From NCBI GenBank assembly GCA_963575645.1, contig OY754468.1, positions 21,166,465 through 21,230,464 on the forward strand: a DNA stretch of 64,000 nt, given 5' to 3'. The position numbers were made by a program, and so were the translations under genes. The DNA comes from Xanthostigma xanthostigma (Eukaryota > Arthropoda > Insecta > Raphidioptera > Raphidiidae). The notes beneath the pieces are model-generated. The model was not told where the DNA came from. It saw only the letters and a list, made by a program, of their open reading frames with translations, and did not search any database. Positions 1 to 12,690 of the stretch are shown one piece after another (the stretch's first letter is position 1; each line of letters begins with the position of its first letter).

Positions 1-1439
1 CGCAAATTTTAAAAAAACATATTTTAGCATGCATAAACGAAGATGGCACATTTCTAATTTTTCGTTTCGTTATATATTTAACTGAGATTTAAATATTTAC
101 TTTACGCTGAAAAAACGAGACGTGAAAGTTCCCTAACGTATTTCACTATTTCAAGATATTTTATCCTCCACTCTAACCCTTACCGGCTGCAGAGCTAACA
201 ACATTAAGCCTTTAATCTCAAATATAGTGTAATATTTACAAATGGCTTATTGATTTTTAAATAACTTTTTATTAACTTTATAATAAAAATGCCTGTGAGA
301 GACAAACAGAAATATACCGGAATGATTTGATAAGTGTTTTGCAAATTTCGGAACGGAACGGCAAAAAGAACAAGATCATATATTAATAAATTATTATTCA
401 GACAATGCCGACCGTCGCGGTCGGATAATATTATATTTAAATTTTCAAAGCAGAGATGCATTGTTGAATATAGTTAGTTATAACAAAATTAGCGTTGTAT
501 ATAAATAAATTCTAAATGTATAAATTAAACATAATAAATCGAAATTAATAAGTGTATACCAACCTTCATATTATACGAAATTATGTACAGTGAACACTAG
601 ATAATATGGACGAAAATTTGTCTATTGTACTCTCTCTGTAATACGTCCGGTCCCCACGAAAACTGAGCTAGTGTCGGATTAGTGAAAGTGGCAGATTATA
701 AATTATAATGTATACTTGATATAAAGGAACGAAACAGCGTATAATTATTGTGGCGGAATAAAGAATATTGAACCGTCATCAGTCAGTTAAAAATGGCAGA
801 TAACAATATTCTTCAAATAATCGAGCAACGAATTAAAGTTTCTACGACAAAACGCTTCCCGAATACTGAAATTTTAATACCTTGTTATTTTGTAGGGTAA
901 GTTAATAACAACGCAAAGCAAAAAGCGGCTGACTCAACATTTTTCAATTTGGCGCAGCATTTAAGGATGTATGAGGGGTAGGTATCTCAAAACATCGAGA
1001 AATGAATGAATTTTTATTTCTTAATAAATCTGCAATAAAGACCCAAAATTTCAGAACGATTTACTAAATAGTTTAAAAAAATTTGAATTATGAAATTAAC
1101 ATGGTGTTCTTATTGAAAAATCGCGCCTTCATAATTTAATACCGAGAAAAATTCGTAATTTTTAAAATCTGCTAGTCACAAATCTAAAAAGCCCTGTTCA
1201 AAACTTTATCTGCTGTTGTTGTTGAGAATCACGAGAAAAAAAAATTATTGCTGAAAAGTATCAAACAGAGTATTTTATAAATTGAGTGTTCACACTTGAC
1301 AACAGCGCACTCATGGCGTATACCTAGAGTTTACAAACAGTTTTACTATGGCTACCTCATAATTTTTACTAATAACGAATGCAATAATTTGAAAGATTTA
1401 ATTATCATTCAACTGTGACACTTTAACGATAACAGGTAT
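1..1439. other. AT-rich stretch, no gene seen
   Basis: No frame with recognisable protein similarity is visible on either strand; the longest open frames are below 90 codons and have no motif. I see no clear inverted repeat or tandem array here. Confidence 0.6.
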
Positions 1440-1583
1440 GTTCCAAGCAGCCAGCAAACGGACACGAAACCATCACCGTCATGCGTAGGTAGCTAAAACG
1501 TGTTCCAAAACCGGTACAAAGTTTCTTTTTAGCTGCTGCGCATGCGGCTGACTATTTCGTGTCCGTTTACTGACTGCTTGGAA
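1440..1583. mobile_element. Short hairpin MITE, family also at 61.9 kb
   Basis: The stretch opens with GTTCCAAGCAG and closes with CTGCTTGGAAC, and the arms pair over most of their length (for example ACGGACACGAAA against TTTCGTGTCCGT). The core shares TCATGCG, AGTAGCTAAAACG and the CGTGTTCCAAAACCGGT type segment with the hairpin at 61901-62055, so the two belong to one foldback family. No coding capacity. The superfamily cannot be told from this sequence. Confidence 0.65.
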
Positions 1584-3041
1584 CTGCTAATGACGCACTC
1601 ATACGTACACATAATATGTATTCCTGTCTAACAAATCGTACCGAAATAGAAGTTTTGGTACAGTTTGACGCTGTTGCTACCATCTTATAATATGCGGTTG
1701 TAGACATACATTTGTATGCGACCTCATACAAAAATTAAAAATGGCAAGAAATGAGAAATTCTTAGATACTGCCTAAAGTGGTGGACGGTGGTACAGCGTT
1801 TTTGCGCAAAAAAACAATAATATAACCTTCGCTAGTTTTTTGCACAATAATTACCGGATTTCCGCAGAGCACGCTGAACCATCACTATAGGCAATTTTAT
1901 CATTGCTTCCGTTCCTGTGAGAACAACCAAATAGAGACTTACTATATTTTCCGAACGTCGCGTCGGCAGTAAAGAAAATAATGATAATAAGATGACTTAG
2001 TTTTTTTTTGCTTGAATTCACACTTAATAAATAATATTGCAATCAACTATGTTCACTTTTAAATACCTATATCGAATCGTTACAGCTAATCTATTAAATC
2101 GACCCTGTTGAAAAATTCATGCCGTGAATTTCGCCAGCCTGATTTTCAAATTGTAATAATAATTGAACGAATAATGGATGTGAAGGATTTAGTTCAGTAG
2201 CGAACGATGTTCGGTCGATTGATTTGAATATTTAAATATTCGAAGTGCGTTCAACGTTCAAAGAGAGAGCGAGAGAGAGAAGCAAAGTCGGAGAGAACGT
2301 TCCATAGGCCGTGCCGGTCGTCGCCGGTGCACGATTGATGGTTATTTTATGCTAATCACCAATCAATGTACGATCATACAAACAACAAAGGCCGTTTAAA
2401 ATTTTCGATCAACGTTTTATGAAGTTAATTGGTGATATAATATGATTTATATGTAACGGCAGGAGAACACATATATATACACATGTACACCATATATCTA
2501 CATAATAATATCTGATATCTGATGTAATTTTAATGTTTTGATAGTAAACTTTCCAATTATAGTAAAATGTTATTATTAAGCCATTCCTAACATTTGCATA
2601 AAACTGATATTACAGTAACTACGTTACATACATTCAATTGCAATGTGCGCTTTACATCTCTTCCGCTTAAAGTAGTACATCTACGCGATTCATTTACATT
2701 AATTAATGTCTATTATAAATTTCACTTACTTAACATTATCATATTGTTTATAATAATAATAACTATAGTTTAATTTCAAATCGTTACAGATTACTGTAGA
2801 GTGTAGACAGATACAAATGCACGTTCACGTATGGCAAAATTGTCAAAAAATATATACATCCATTAATTATAATTTTCTAATGGTGTAACCAATTTATATA
2901 ATTACAGCGAATGCAAATTATTTATTATCAACTGGGTTAAAAAAATGTTATTATGGACAATAAACACTTATTATTATTATTAATTTAGTTCTTTCATATC
3001 CATGATTATTAGTGAAATAATACACAGCCCTTTGGTTTTCT
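1584..3041. other. AT-rich stretch with GA-rich microsatellite
   Basis: A short GA-rich run sits at about 2262-2281. Around 2200-2450 the sequence is less AT-rich than its neighbours but carries no long frame and no recognisable motif. Nothing else is seen. Confidence 0.5.
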
Positions 3042-3634
3042 TTAATAGTCAGAGTGCCCGTCGGAAAAAATTTTATTGACACATACTCTCCCCAAACTTT
3101 GTATATGACTTCATTAGGCCTAGTCTGACACAACTATTTTTCTATTACTTTTCTTGATTTTGGGGCGTTTTCCCTCTAAACTTTCCGAAAGATGTTGTTT
3201 TGACGACATGTAAAAATTTATAGATACTGTTTTTTTTTTTAATTAGATAGCTTAAAAACTTCAACCAAAACGCTAAAATAATGTTTTCTGACAAATAGCA
3301 TGAACCATTTAAAATGTCTGACACCTCGAATAAGTTCGACATATTCGAGGTGTCAGACATTTTAAATGGTTTAAATGTTATTTGTCAATGAATATTATTT
3401 TAGCGTTTTGGTTGAAGTTTTTAAGCTATCTAATTAAAAAAACAAACAGTATCTATAAATTTTTACATGTCGTCAAAACAACATCTTTCGGAAAGTTTAG
3501 AAGGAAAACGTCCCAAATACAAGAAAACTCATAGAAAAAATAGCTGTGTCAGACTAGGCCTAATAAAGCCATATACAAAGTTTGGGGAGAGTATGTGTCA
3601 ATAAAATTTTTGCAGACGGACACTCCGACTATTA
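3042..3634. mobile_element. Foldback palindrome, copy 1
   Basis: A nearly complete palindrome centred near 3338. The left arm begins TAATAGTCAGAGTGCCCGTC and the right arm ends with its complement. The centre carries TCTGACACCTCGAATA against TATTCGAGGTGTCAGA. Arms are about 290 bp and diverge by scattered substitutions and small indels. Each arm can be read as a short lysine/arginine-rich frame, but these are mirror images and are broken by stops. A second copy lies at 6792. It is probably a non-autonomous DNA element; no transposase is present. Confidence 0.8.
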
Positions 3635-3889
3635 ATTTTGGTACAATGTTTCTCGACTCAAATATTAAACATTAATTACTGTCAAGATCATAAATAAATA
3701 AGTACCTGAAAAAGTCGAGAAATCGACAAAATGTACAAAAATTAATATCAAACCAACTTGCTATTCAAAAAGCTATAAATAATTCATTTCATTATCTATA
3801 CAATATGCATCTATACAGATAAATAAAATTGAAATGTCTGTTTGTAATGTCAAAATAACAGTTTTTTACTAAATACATATGAAAGTATA

Positions 3890-4110
3890 AACGGTAGGTA
3901 CTTATAACAAAAAACTATTTTTAAAGTTTTTGTCTGTCTGTCTGTTTGTTCCGGCTAATCTCCGAAACGACTTGAACGATTTTTACGGGACTTTCACTGG
4001 CAAATATAGTTGAGGTTTTAAGAAATAACTTAGACTATTGTAAACTCTTAAAACTCAACAAACATTTTTTGTTAAATTCCAGGCGGACGAAGTCGCGGGT
4101 AACAAACAGC
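3890..4110 (+). repeat. SINE-like / non-LTR tail repeat
   Basis: Contains a GTCTGTCTGTCTG run, the phrase TCCGAAACGACTTGAACGAT and ends in GGCGGACGAAGTCGCGGG. This type of ending (GACGAAGTCGCGGG) recurs at 8815 and is, from memory, common at the ends of dispersed insect repeats. No coding capacity. Exact boundaries are uncertain. Confidence 0.5.
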
Positions 4111-4581
4111 CTCGATAATAACTGCAGTCATTAAATTGCACAATAAAATAAATTCTTCTTTAGGCATTTAGATATGGCACTGCACTTACAAGAAAGAAGC
4201 ACCTTCTTCCTCTCATCATGGCGTCAGTAGGTATTCTCATCACGTCATTATTTAAGTATCATTTGCACGTAGATACGCGTCTCTCTGACAGACGGTCTTG
4301 AATACATTAAACGCGCACTTTTGGCCGTTTGCACGTTGCAATGGCTCTGTTCACGTAAATAAACCCTTTAAATTTATGCACCTATATCAGCAAAATTGTC
4401 AGTTTAATTATTAGAAATTATAATAAACTAATGGACTTTAAAATGCCATTCAAAATTTCAAATTATACAAACTGCATTACCATTAATTCTAACATTTTGA
4501 AAACTTTATGTTTATCCCGTGCAAAATTTATAGTAAACAACAAATTGCAGGAGTATTTGTTTTTCAATCTTTCGATTATAT

Positions 4582-5154
4582 TAGCACGAGAGCCAGTAAC
4601 ACTAAAACCCTATGGACCTCCGAATAGGCCAGTTCATGGATATTTGGGAAATTTCAACCATGCTTAAAAGAAAAATACAATGGTTGGCAGGCTGGAGTGG
4701 GTCGGACCGTCAAAAAGGGGTAACTTCCGGTCACCCAAAAAAACGGTTATCCTATGCATTTCCCAATAGACTGTTGTTTACTTTATTTTGAAGTTTACGT
4801 TCTTAACGTGCTTAAACTCGGTAGGTTGGCGGGTTACAGTGGGCCAAAACCCCCGCCACACGCATTGAATTTTTGAATGAATTCTTTATTACAGAAATGG
4901 AAAGATCACATACAAATTTTATAGCAAAACTACCGAGTTTGAGCACGTTAAGAACGTAAACTTCAAAATAAAGTAAACAAAATTCTATTCGAGGATTCAT
5001 AGGAAAATTTTTGGTTGAACGGAAGTTACCCCTTTTTCACGGTTCGGCCGACTCCAGCCTGCCAACTATTGTATTTTTCATTTATTTCTCAAATATCCAC
5101 AAACTGACCTATTCGGAGATCTATAGGGTTTGAGTGTTACTGGCTCTTGGGCTA
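4582..5154. mobile_element. Foldback palindrome
   Basis: Left arm starts TAGCACGAGAGCCAGTAACA and right arm ends with its diverged complement TGTTACTGGCTCTTGGGCTA. Interior segments such as CTCCGAATAGG / CCTATTCGGAG, TTGGCAGGCTGGAGT / ACTCCAGCCTGCCAA and the pair around 4790/4950 also match. The unpaired middle is about 100 bp near 4830-4925. No protein is encoded; class unassigned. Confidence 0.75.
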
Positions 5155-5654
5155 TATATTTGATAGGACTGAATACGCTTATAGCCCCAGTTATCGAGCG
5201 TCTATAATCAGCAATCTATCAGAATGCCAATTGTCAGAGATTATTAGCTTCATTTTAACTGAATCGTCAATAGATTTGAATACCATTAGAGAAGTTTTGA
5301 TAACATCGGATCAGCCGTTCTCAAATTATACTAATAGATGGATAAATATTGGAAAGGCACTTTCTCTCTTCTATGTATCATACAAAATGTCCAAAACGCG
5401 CAAGAAATCTAGATAACAGACAAAGATCCCGTTACGATTTTATGGAATTGTATTGACAACACCATCTTGTTTGCACTGACATATTTCCAGAACTTATATA
5501 ACTTACTGTACATAGCTTTTATAAATTTTATGAATTTGATGTGTTTTCTACTCGATCATGGCTTTATATTTGTAAAGCAAATGCTAACTCATTCACTTTT
5601 AAAAATAGAATGGTATAGGTACTAATTTAGGTAAAATTTACTTTTTTGTATAAT

Positions 5655-6115
5655 TTTACCGGTGACCCGGTCCGGCTTCGTTCGAATTTGTAGATTGCCA
5701 CATTTTTTTCGTCGACTTATGTTGCAAAATTGATATCCACGAAAAGCGCTTAACATTAAAATGGGTATAGCAAGCTATCCTTAAAAGATAGACATACGCC
5801 ATCGCGAACTTTTCTGTAGACCTACATAAAAGACGAACAATTCCACCATACATTGCTTTGTTATATCTCAAATGGATTAGGCAGCGTTTTCGATAAAAGC
5901 TACCAGTCGACTTGATTTTTTCCATTTTCAATAATTATCGTCATATTTCAACCAATTTACACAAAACATTAATAAAATATATAGAGAAACCGTCTTCGTT
6001 TTCCGTTCTTTCTATTAGTGAAAATAATTAGGGAAAGTTCGTTTGGTAGTTTTTGAGTTTACCGCGTTTAGACAGACAGACGCAGCGGGACGACTTTGTT
6101 TTATAATAAATATGT
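5655..6115 (+). repeat. RTE/SINE-type dispersed repeat
   Basis: Starts with GACCCGGTCCGGCTTCGTTC and ends with a PAGACAGACAG-like run and ACGACTTTGTTTTATAA, a layout I know from short RTE-mobilised repeats in insects (inference from memory). The head is also present, inverted, at 12540-12690 and near 61010-61090, which proves it is dispersed. The 91-codon frame on the opposite strand is incidental. Confidence 0.55.
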
Positions 6116-6791
6116 AGTGAAAATATATTCCCTTCTTGAGGGTCCCGGAATGTGTAAAAGATATATTTTTCGAGAAGTCAAAGGACTGAACGGATCTAAA
6201 CCAAATCTTAGCAGGATACTTTACCTAAATAGATGGAATTTAGAAATCTATCATTTTTCTTTAACTATCACCATTGAAGCATACATAATTAAATAGAATC
6301 CACATAATGTACTAAAAAAAATAGAATTTAACGTAATTCTGATAGGAGACATGACTATAAAATAAGGAAAAAAATACTCTTACGTCATGAAATTATAAAG
6401 ATTAAAGCCAGTGTACGTGTTTATTCTGTTTTTTTTTTCTTTTTTTTCATAATAATTAACTAACAATTTTATCTTCAGTAGTTTCAAAGTCAGCGATAGA
6501 GTGCATCTCTTACGGCAAAATGTATGCAACGATGTTCAAAAAAACAATTGAATAATAATAACATAACGATGTAAACATTTTAAGTGAGATGATGATTTTA
6601 ATATGCTTTAAAAAAAGATTTTAACAATTTTGTTCATTTGTTTATAAGTTTTATTAGATCCCTAAATTAAATAAATATTTGTTATAATAATGAAGAACTG
6701 AAAATGTAACATAGACTGGTTTCTAGCTGACTTTCAAGTTTTTAAAGAAATAATGGTTCATATTGAAAATGTATTTTCTTTATGAATATTT

Positions 6792-7200
6792 ATAGCCAGA
6801 GTGCCCGTCGGCAAAAATTTTACTGACAAATACTCTCCCCAAACTTTGTATATGGCTTCATTAGGCCTAGTCTGACACCTATTTCCTCTATGACTTTTTT
6901 TGATTTTGGGGCGTTTACCCTCTGAATTTTCCGAAAGATGTCGTTTTGACGACATGTAAAAAAATTATAGATACTGTTTGTTTTTTTAATTGGATAGCTA
7001 AAATAATGTTCTCTGACAAATAACATGAACCATTTAAAATGTCTGACACCTCGAATATGTCGACCATATTCGATGTGTCCGAAATTTTAAATGGTTCATG
7101 TTATTTGTCAGAGAACATTATTTTAGCTATCCAATTAAAAAAACAAACAGTATCTATAAATTTTTGTCAGAGAACATTATTTTAGCGTTTTTGTTGAATA
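6792..7200. mobile_element. Foldback palindrome, copy 2 (rearranged)
   Basis: Left arm 6792-7050 matches the left arm of the element at 3042 nearly base for base. The centre (TGTCTGACACCTCGAATATG) is shared. The right arm stops early near 7165 and is followed by a second direct copy of GTCAGAGAACATTATTTTAG. Both arms have lost a ~20 bp block that the 3042 copy keeps. This suggests replication slippage or a template switch in the hairpin. Confidence 0.75.
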
Positions 7201-7314
7201 AACGGAATTTTATTGTAAAATATTTTTTTAATAATAATTGTTTAAGATTTATGCTTGCACTTATTCAAGCACAAAAAGTGTTTACATATAAATGTGTAGG
7301 TACCTATTAAGTTC

Positions 7315-8250
7315 ATAAATCTGAAATCTGCTCAATATGCAAAGTTGTCCCTAAATCACGATACTGATCGTCACTTTTTACGAGAGTTCATAAATTCAGT
7401 GCAACGGAAATTAAAATCGTAAAATGTTTTTCTCGCTGATACACGATAAAAATTTCATTGTAATCGGATGTTGTATTACAAAAAACAAAATAGGATTGTA
7501 TAACAAAATTTAAATGTAAATTCAGCATCAAAAGTATATTATAAATTGTAATATGAAAACGTGAAATTTCCATTTAAAACGATTTCATATTTGTATTTGA
7601 AATAATAATTGTTAACGAGAAAAAACAATTTTGTTTTTGTCATATATTTTCTAGTCTCTTAAGCGGCGGAGATTTTTATAGTTCACTCTCTTTGATTTTA
7701 TGTTTCTCGTTATTTTATTCTTAAAGCTCATAATTTTCTGTAAGTATGAGACATTTTGTTGTTATCAACTTATTTTGCTATTATTTTTAATGGAATAAAT
7801 GTCCCAGTGTCATACCAAGGAAGATATTATTACATAGTCGCCATGCAACGTTAGAAAAGCAAGACTGATTTGTAACTTTTCAAAAAAACTATTTTCGGTA
7901 AGTAACTATTTTGGATAAATCCACTTTGTACCTACAGAGAATATAATGCATAATAGGAAAAAATGTGAATAAAATTCAGTTTATAAATTACTTTAAAAAA
8001 TCAGATAGGTGAATGGAAAAACTTATAGCAAAACTACTTTATTTGATAATAAAAAAGTTATATTAGATGAAAAATGAAACCGATGTGAGAAATTTAAGTC
8101 GCGACAGGGAAACCAGTAAAAAAATCAAGACAAAGTCTTGGATATTATGTAAGCGGATTGTTTTCCAGGTGCCGTTTTCTATAATTTTAACATTTTAACG
8201 TCTACTGCCACAATTAATTATTTTAAACAATTGAGTAGGTAATAGAGAAG
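7315..8250. other. AT-rich stretch, no gene seen
   Basis: Only short frames without motifs. I see no inverted repeat or array. Confidence 0.5.
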
Positions 8251-8254
8251 TATA

Positions 8255-8835
8255 TCCAATTAATACATATAAAAAATGCCCTGACTGACTGACTGATTCA
8301 TCAATGCTATAAAGAAATAAGAATAGTAGATTTCTTTTGTGACGCTAAGAAGGAATTTTTCGAACCCCTAATGTGGTCAAAAAAGTGTGTAGAATTTTCT
8401 GAAAATCTTACAAATAATAATCAAAGTAGTACCGAATATTATATACAAACTGTTCATTAAAAATAAGCAAATACACCTTCTTTCGTTTTTATCAAACCTT
8501 GAGAGGGTAAATAAAGAAGAGTTATAAAAATAATATTTTTCTGAAAATGTTTGAGTTAGAAACACGAAATTTGATTTGAGAACTCTTTGTTGAAATCGGA
8601 AGATTGTGGTTAAACAAGTTTTCGAAACTATACCCGGAGAGGGGTGAATACGCAGGTGGAAACCTTCATAAAAGATACGTTATTCGAAAAAAAAACTCTT
8701 CTTAGAAAATAGAGAAATATTTATTCGACGGTCTTTTGAACTACCTACCCGGTTTGTATTTTTATATAAAAGAGTGCTGGCTCAAATATATCATCTATAC
8801 CACGCGAACGAAGTCGCGGGGAAACCGCTAGTAGA
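8255..8835 (+). repeat. SINE-like dispersed repeat
   Basis: Begins near GCCCTGACTGACTGACTGAT and ends GAACGAAGTCGCGGGGAAAC-CGCTAGTA. Both the CTGACTGACTGA start and the GACGAAGTCGCGGG-type end are typical, in my memory, of a repeat widespread in insects. It shares its end with the repeat at 3890-4110. No ORF. Confidence 0.5.
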
Positions 8836-9448
8836 ATATAGGTATAGACTTTTTAACAAATGATTTATGCATCTATTCTTGTCATAAGAAGTGATGTTTT
8901 TTTCTAGCATATTAAACGATCATTGATTGAATAATACCGTTATAGATAATGAAATAATCTGCATACATTTCTATTTCGCTGCATCTCATTATAATAATTA
9001 AGTTCGTATTGTGAAATATTCTCAATAAATCCATTACAATGTTTTGCCAGTAGAAAACAAAGATGTAGATCAACTCACGGTGGTCTAGTCCACACAAATA
9101 ACAATAGAATTTATATTTGCTGTTACATATATCGACATTATGATGAATGGTTTTGTGTAGCTGTTGTGAGATATAGAAGCTTTTAGTTTTTTAACTACAA
9201 TGTGTACTAAACTATGTATAACACCGGTATCTATGAATCGTTTAAAATGTTTTGTTACACTCTACGGTTACACCGCAACCACTTGAACCATGATGTTCAT
9301 AACAATGTTACTTAAATTGTTGCGTTTCAGTTATGTTTTAAGCATAATATACTCCTATATTGCTAGTACGGAGTAGACACGATATAAAACGTCACGGTGC
9401 AAAGAGAAATCTCGCTATCTCAACAGTTTTCGTCCACAGCTTTGCGCA

Positions 9449-9496
9449 CGCGTCGAAAATGAATATTAACCAATAGGAAATATTCATTTTCACGCG
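9449..9496. repeat. Small inverted repeat
   Basis: CGCGTCGAAAATGAATATT is mirrored by AATATTCATTTTCACGCG across a 10 bp spacer. It lies in a slightly more GC-rich block (9360-9620) that also has AGTATATAAG near 9572, which could be a TATA box. No coding region follows, so I do not call a promoter. Confidence 0.5.
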
Positions 9497-9619
9497 TTAT
9501 CAAAAATAAATGTTTCAGATCGTTGTCCACAGTCGTGTAAACACATTAGCGAGCATGCGCAGAAGTGTCGAAGTATATAAGCTGTTCTTCTTTGATTGTT
9601 GAACTCCAACTTATTGGTT

Positions 9620-10782
9620 AGATAGGAGATAGGAGTATTACATATATTATGTACATAGTTTTAAGTAGCAATATCACGGAATCGCAAAAGGGTGCAAAGA
9701 GGGAACATTTATATAAGTATGACACACAATCTGTCAAAATTGCACCTACGTGCGATGACTGGAACTTGTTAAAAAAACGTTAAACAAGAGTTAAAAAAAA
9801 GTGTTTTTTCAGTTTTTTGCTTGTATCTCAAGAACAGTTAGAACTATCCATATCTTTTTATTGGTAATATTGTAAAATAGATAATGATTCGTGAAAAAGT
9901 CTCTACAAACAATTTTTCACCTATTGACAAAAATTAATAAAAAATGATTAAAGTAGAAAAATTTTAAATTTCCACTGCTAAGAAAATGTCTAAAAACACC
10001 CAACATTTAAAAATACGAAAATTTATCATTATTTGAATTTATGTGTTTTTTTATTGATTTTAAAAAATCGGGCCAAAACTGTCTTCTTATCCGCTCTGAG
10101 TTCTTCAAACTTTCGAATTAATGGAAACTGAGTTCGTCATTTTACTGGCCTAATTGCTTCCGAGGATACTAACGTCCACTGATCTAAACGTTCGGAAATG
10201 GAATTTGCAACGACGAATCAACGTAACACTGTTGTGAACACATCTTTAACATAGTAGAGTGTAGACTGCGTATACTGTTGGTACAATCATTAGCGGCGAC
10301 ATCAATACATTATTATAATTTATTGTTCTAGTAACTTTAACTAGATAACTGAAATCATTAGCAGTGACATTATACATAATTAATATTAGAAAGTCTATAT
10401 ATGTATACAGAGCTATAGCTTATACTGACATCGTATGGGCAACCCGCTATGTTAAAGATCAAGCACCTAGATGAAGCATATTAATTCTTGTTATTTTACA
10501 ACCATTAACAGTTTTAATTTTTATTACATGTTAACTTTAGTAAAATTAATTTTCTTGTGTGCCATTCAATAAAATAACAAATATATTGTAGGTATGCTAA
10601 TATTCTCAAACGGCCTCTTCTGTTCTTGACTGTTTATATTTATGATATTATTGAATTCAATGGATTCCTTAAAATATTTATAAATAATGATTAGTAAATT
10701 TAATCGAGCTATTTCAAGTCATGTCATATTTGATTCAAAATTAATTGATACGGTTTAAAAAAAGTTGTGCTATAATTAGGTA
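9620..10782. other. AT-rich stretch, no gene seen
   Basis: No frame with motifs and no clear repeat structure is seen. Confidence 0.5.
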
Positions 10783-10784
10783 TA

Positions 10785-11399
10785 CAGTGTGTTCACCGAT
10801 AGTGGTAAACAGTGAATTCTTGTATCCTACTAGATACAAAAAAGTATGAACAATTTTTCATTCAAGTCGAAATTTATTATCGGAAACTGCTGAGGTATAT
10901 TTTTTTGTACTTCAAACTCAACCAGAAGTGTTTTTTCAAATGGCAACATACACTTTTTTACATTTTCGAAATATCTATTTTTTTCTATATATTCATATAA
11001 AGATACACAAGAAAATATTTGAGAAAAAGTTATCAATTTATAAATTAAACACACAATAATTAATTATTTTTAATGGCACTCCACACATGTGTAAATATTA
11101 ATAATAATTATATTATTATTAGTGTTTGTTTATTTTATAAATTGATAACGTTTTTCTCGAATATTTTCTTATGTAACTAAATGAATTTACAGAGAAAAAA
11201 TAGAGATTACAAAAATGTTAAAAAAGTATGTTGCCGTTTGAAAAAAAAAGATACATGTAAACTGTATATTGTACACATCCGGTTGAGTTTGAAGTACAAA
11301 AAAATATACCTCAGAGGTTGCCGATAGTAAATTTCGAGTTGAATAAAAAAATATTCAAGCAAAAATTATTCACTGTTATCACAATCGGTGAACACACTG
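10785..11399. mobile_element. Tc1/mariner-like foldback MITE
   Basis: The element opens CAGTGTGTTCACCGAT and closes ATCGGTGAACACACTG, and is flanked on both sides by TA (10783-10784 and 11400-11401). The arms remain complementary for about 260 bp (for example TTGTACTTCAAACTCAACC against GGTTGAGTTTGAAGTACAA), leaving a short centre near 11060-11120. TA duplication plus a CAGTG start is the signature of Tc1/mariner-type non-autonomous elements. No transposase frame. Confidence 0.8.
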
Positions 11400-11977
11400 T
11401 ACATGTTTTAATTGCTATTACAAAATTAACATATTTTGATGAGTATTTTTTCAAGAAATTGTCATAACCAAAATCCATAACAATAAACATAGGACATAAA
11501 AACATCGTGTAGAAATTACAAATTGTGTCAAATTATTGTTTCTGCATTTAGAAATTAGCTAGCCTATTAGAGACTGTAAATAATTGAATATATACAGTAA
11601 TATTAGCAGATAATACACTTGTTTAGACTTTTGCTTAAATTGTGGAACATAGGGATTGGATATAAATTAATGTCGACGTTCATTAAAATTTTATGTGAAT
11701 TTGTATTGTGTATATTAAAAATTAATAATAATTTAAAATGTTCAAACCTTCCTCAAGAAATAAACTATCGAATAGTAAAAAACGCATTCAAATCCGTTCA
11801 GTATTTCTCGAACACACATTGCATCTATATATTAATAGGTCAGAAGTTTTTTTGTACGGCTATCTCCTCCTAGACCGCTGGACCTATTTCAACGAATGAG
11901 GTACCCCCTTCTTACAAAATTGAAAATTTTTTTAAAAATAAATTCGCTCTATTTCGTTTGGTATTATGCATACTTAT

Positions 11978-12480
11978 AAAAAAAGTCATTCTAAATCGAT
12001 TCCAACCAACCGTAACTCTGTATGTCTTTTAGTTTCGGAGATAAAGCCAATGTTTATTGTTTAAATTTTTATAGATTTTTAGCCGTGACAAATTCTAAAC
12101 TAATCGAGACTAGAATTTGCGCTTACTAATCGATTCAGCGTCCTTTTTTCTATAAGACGCGTCAATATTAAGCATATCTGAGATATTTATATATTTTTCC
12201 AAATATCGTAAATCTTTTCATGTCTTCCTGCGTTTTAAAAATCTGCCACTTTTTAAGGCACTAAGAGATTTCTGGCCCGTTTTATATTAACCTAACTTAT
12301 AAAAAAAGTCAAGCTGAATCGATTCCGACAATCCGCAGCCCTGTGACACTTAGTTTTAGAGATATGAGCATTTATTTGTATTATTTGAGAAAAACTTAAA
12401 AATGCCATAACTTTTAAACGACAGAGGTGGAAGTGGTCGAAATCGATTCAGCGCGCTTTTTTCTATAAGAATAACTTCAG
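11978..12480 (+). repeat. Repeat with internal direct duplication
   Basis: A module with AAAAAAAGTCA..., ATCGATTCC, a CGGAGATAAAG/AGAGATATGAG box and TCGATTCAGCG...CTTTTTTCTATAAGA occurs twice, about 11978-12170 and 12300-12475, diverged but in the same order. No coding frame. It looks like part of a longer dispersed repeat. Confidence 0.55.
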
Positions 12481-12507
12481 TTTACAACTGAAGTTATTCT
12501 TATAGAA
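12461..12507. repeat. Perfect 22 bp hairpin
   Basis: Arms 12461-12482 and 12486-12507 are perfectly complementary over 22 bases with a 3-base loop (TAC). It sits exactly at the end of the duplicated module described for 11978-12480 and joins it to an inverted SINE-like fragment. Confidence 0.85.
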
Positions 12508-12539
12508 TTGATTTCTGTTTTTTTCAAACGGAAAATGTG

Positions 12540-12690
12540 AGAAGAGGGCATATGTCTATATTTTAAGGATAGCTTACTATACTCATGTTAATGTTGAGCG
12601 CTTTTCGTGGATACCAATTTTGCAACAAGTCGGCGAAAAAACGGTGGCAATCTACAAATTCGAGCGAAGCCAGACCGGGCCGCTATAGTG
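12540..12690 (-). repeat. Inverted fragment of the 5.66 kb dispersed repeat
   Basis: On the minus strand this begins with the CCCGGTCTGGCTTCGCTC head and continues through GAATTTGTAGATTGCCACCG and GCGCTCAACATTAA, matching 5660-5800 on the plus strand. Confidence 0.65.

Noticed and set aside
5162..5416. Open frame of about 85 codons with fairly protein-like composition
   Set aside because: Overlaps the end of a foldback, has no recognisable domain, no codon evidence and no continuation; could be a relic but cannot be supported.
9360..9620. Possible promoter with TATA-like AGTATATAAG and a GC-richer block
   Set aside because: No following gene or splice structure; a lone TATA-like string is expected by chance in AT-rich DNA.
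12461..12507. microRNA precursor
   Set aside because: Three-base loop and 22 bp stem are too small for a standard animal pre-miRNA.
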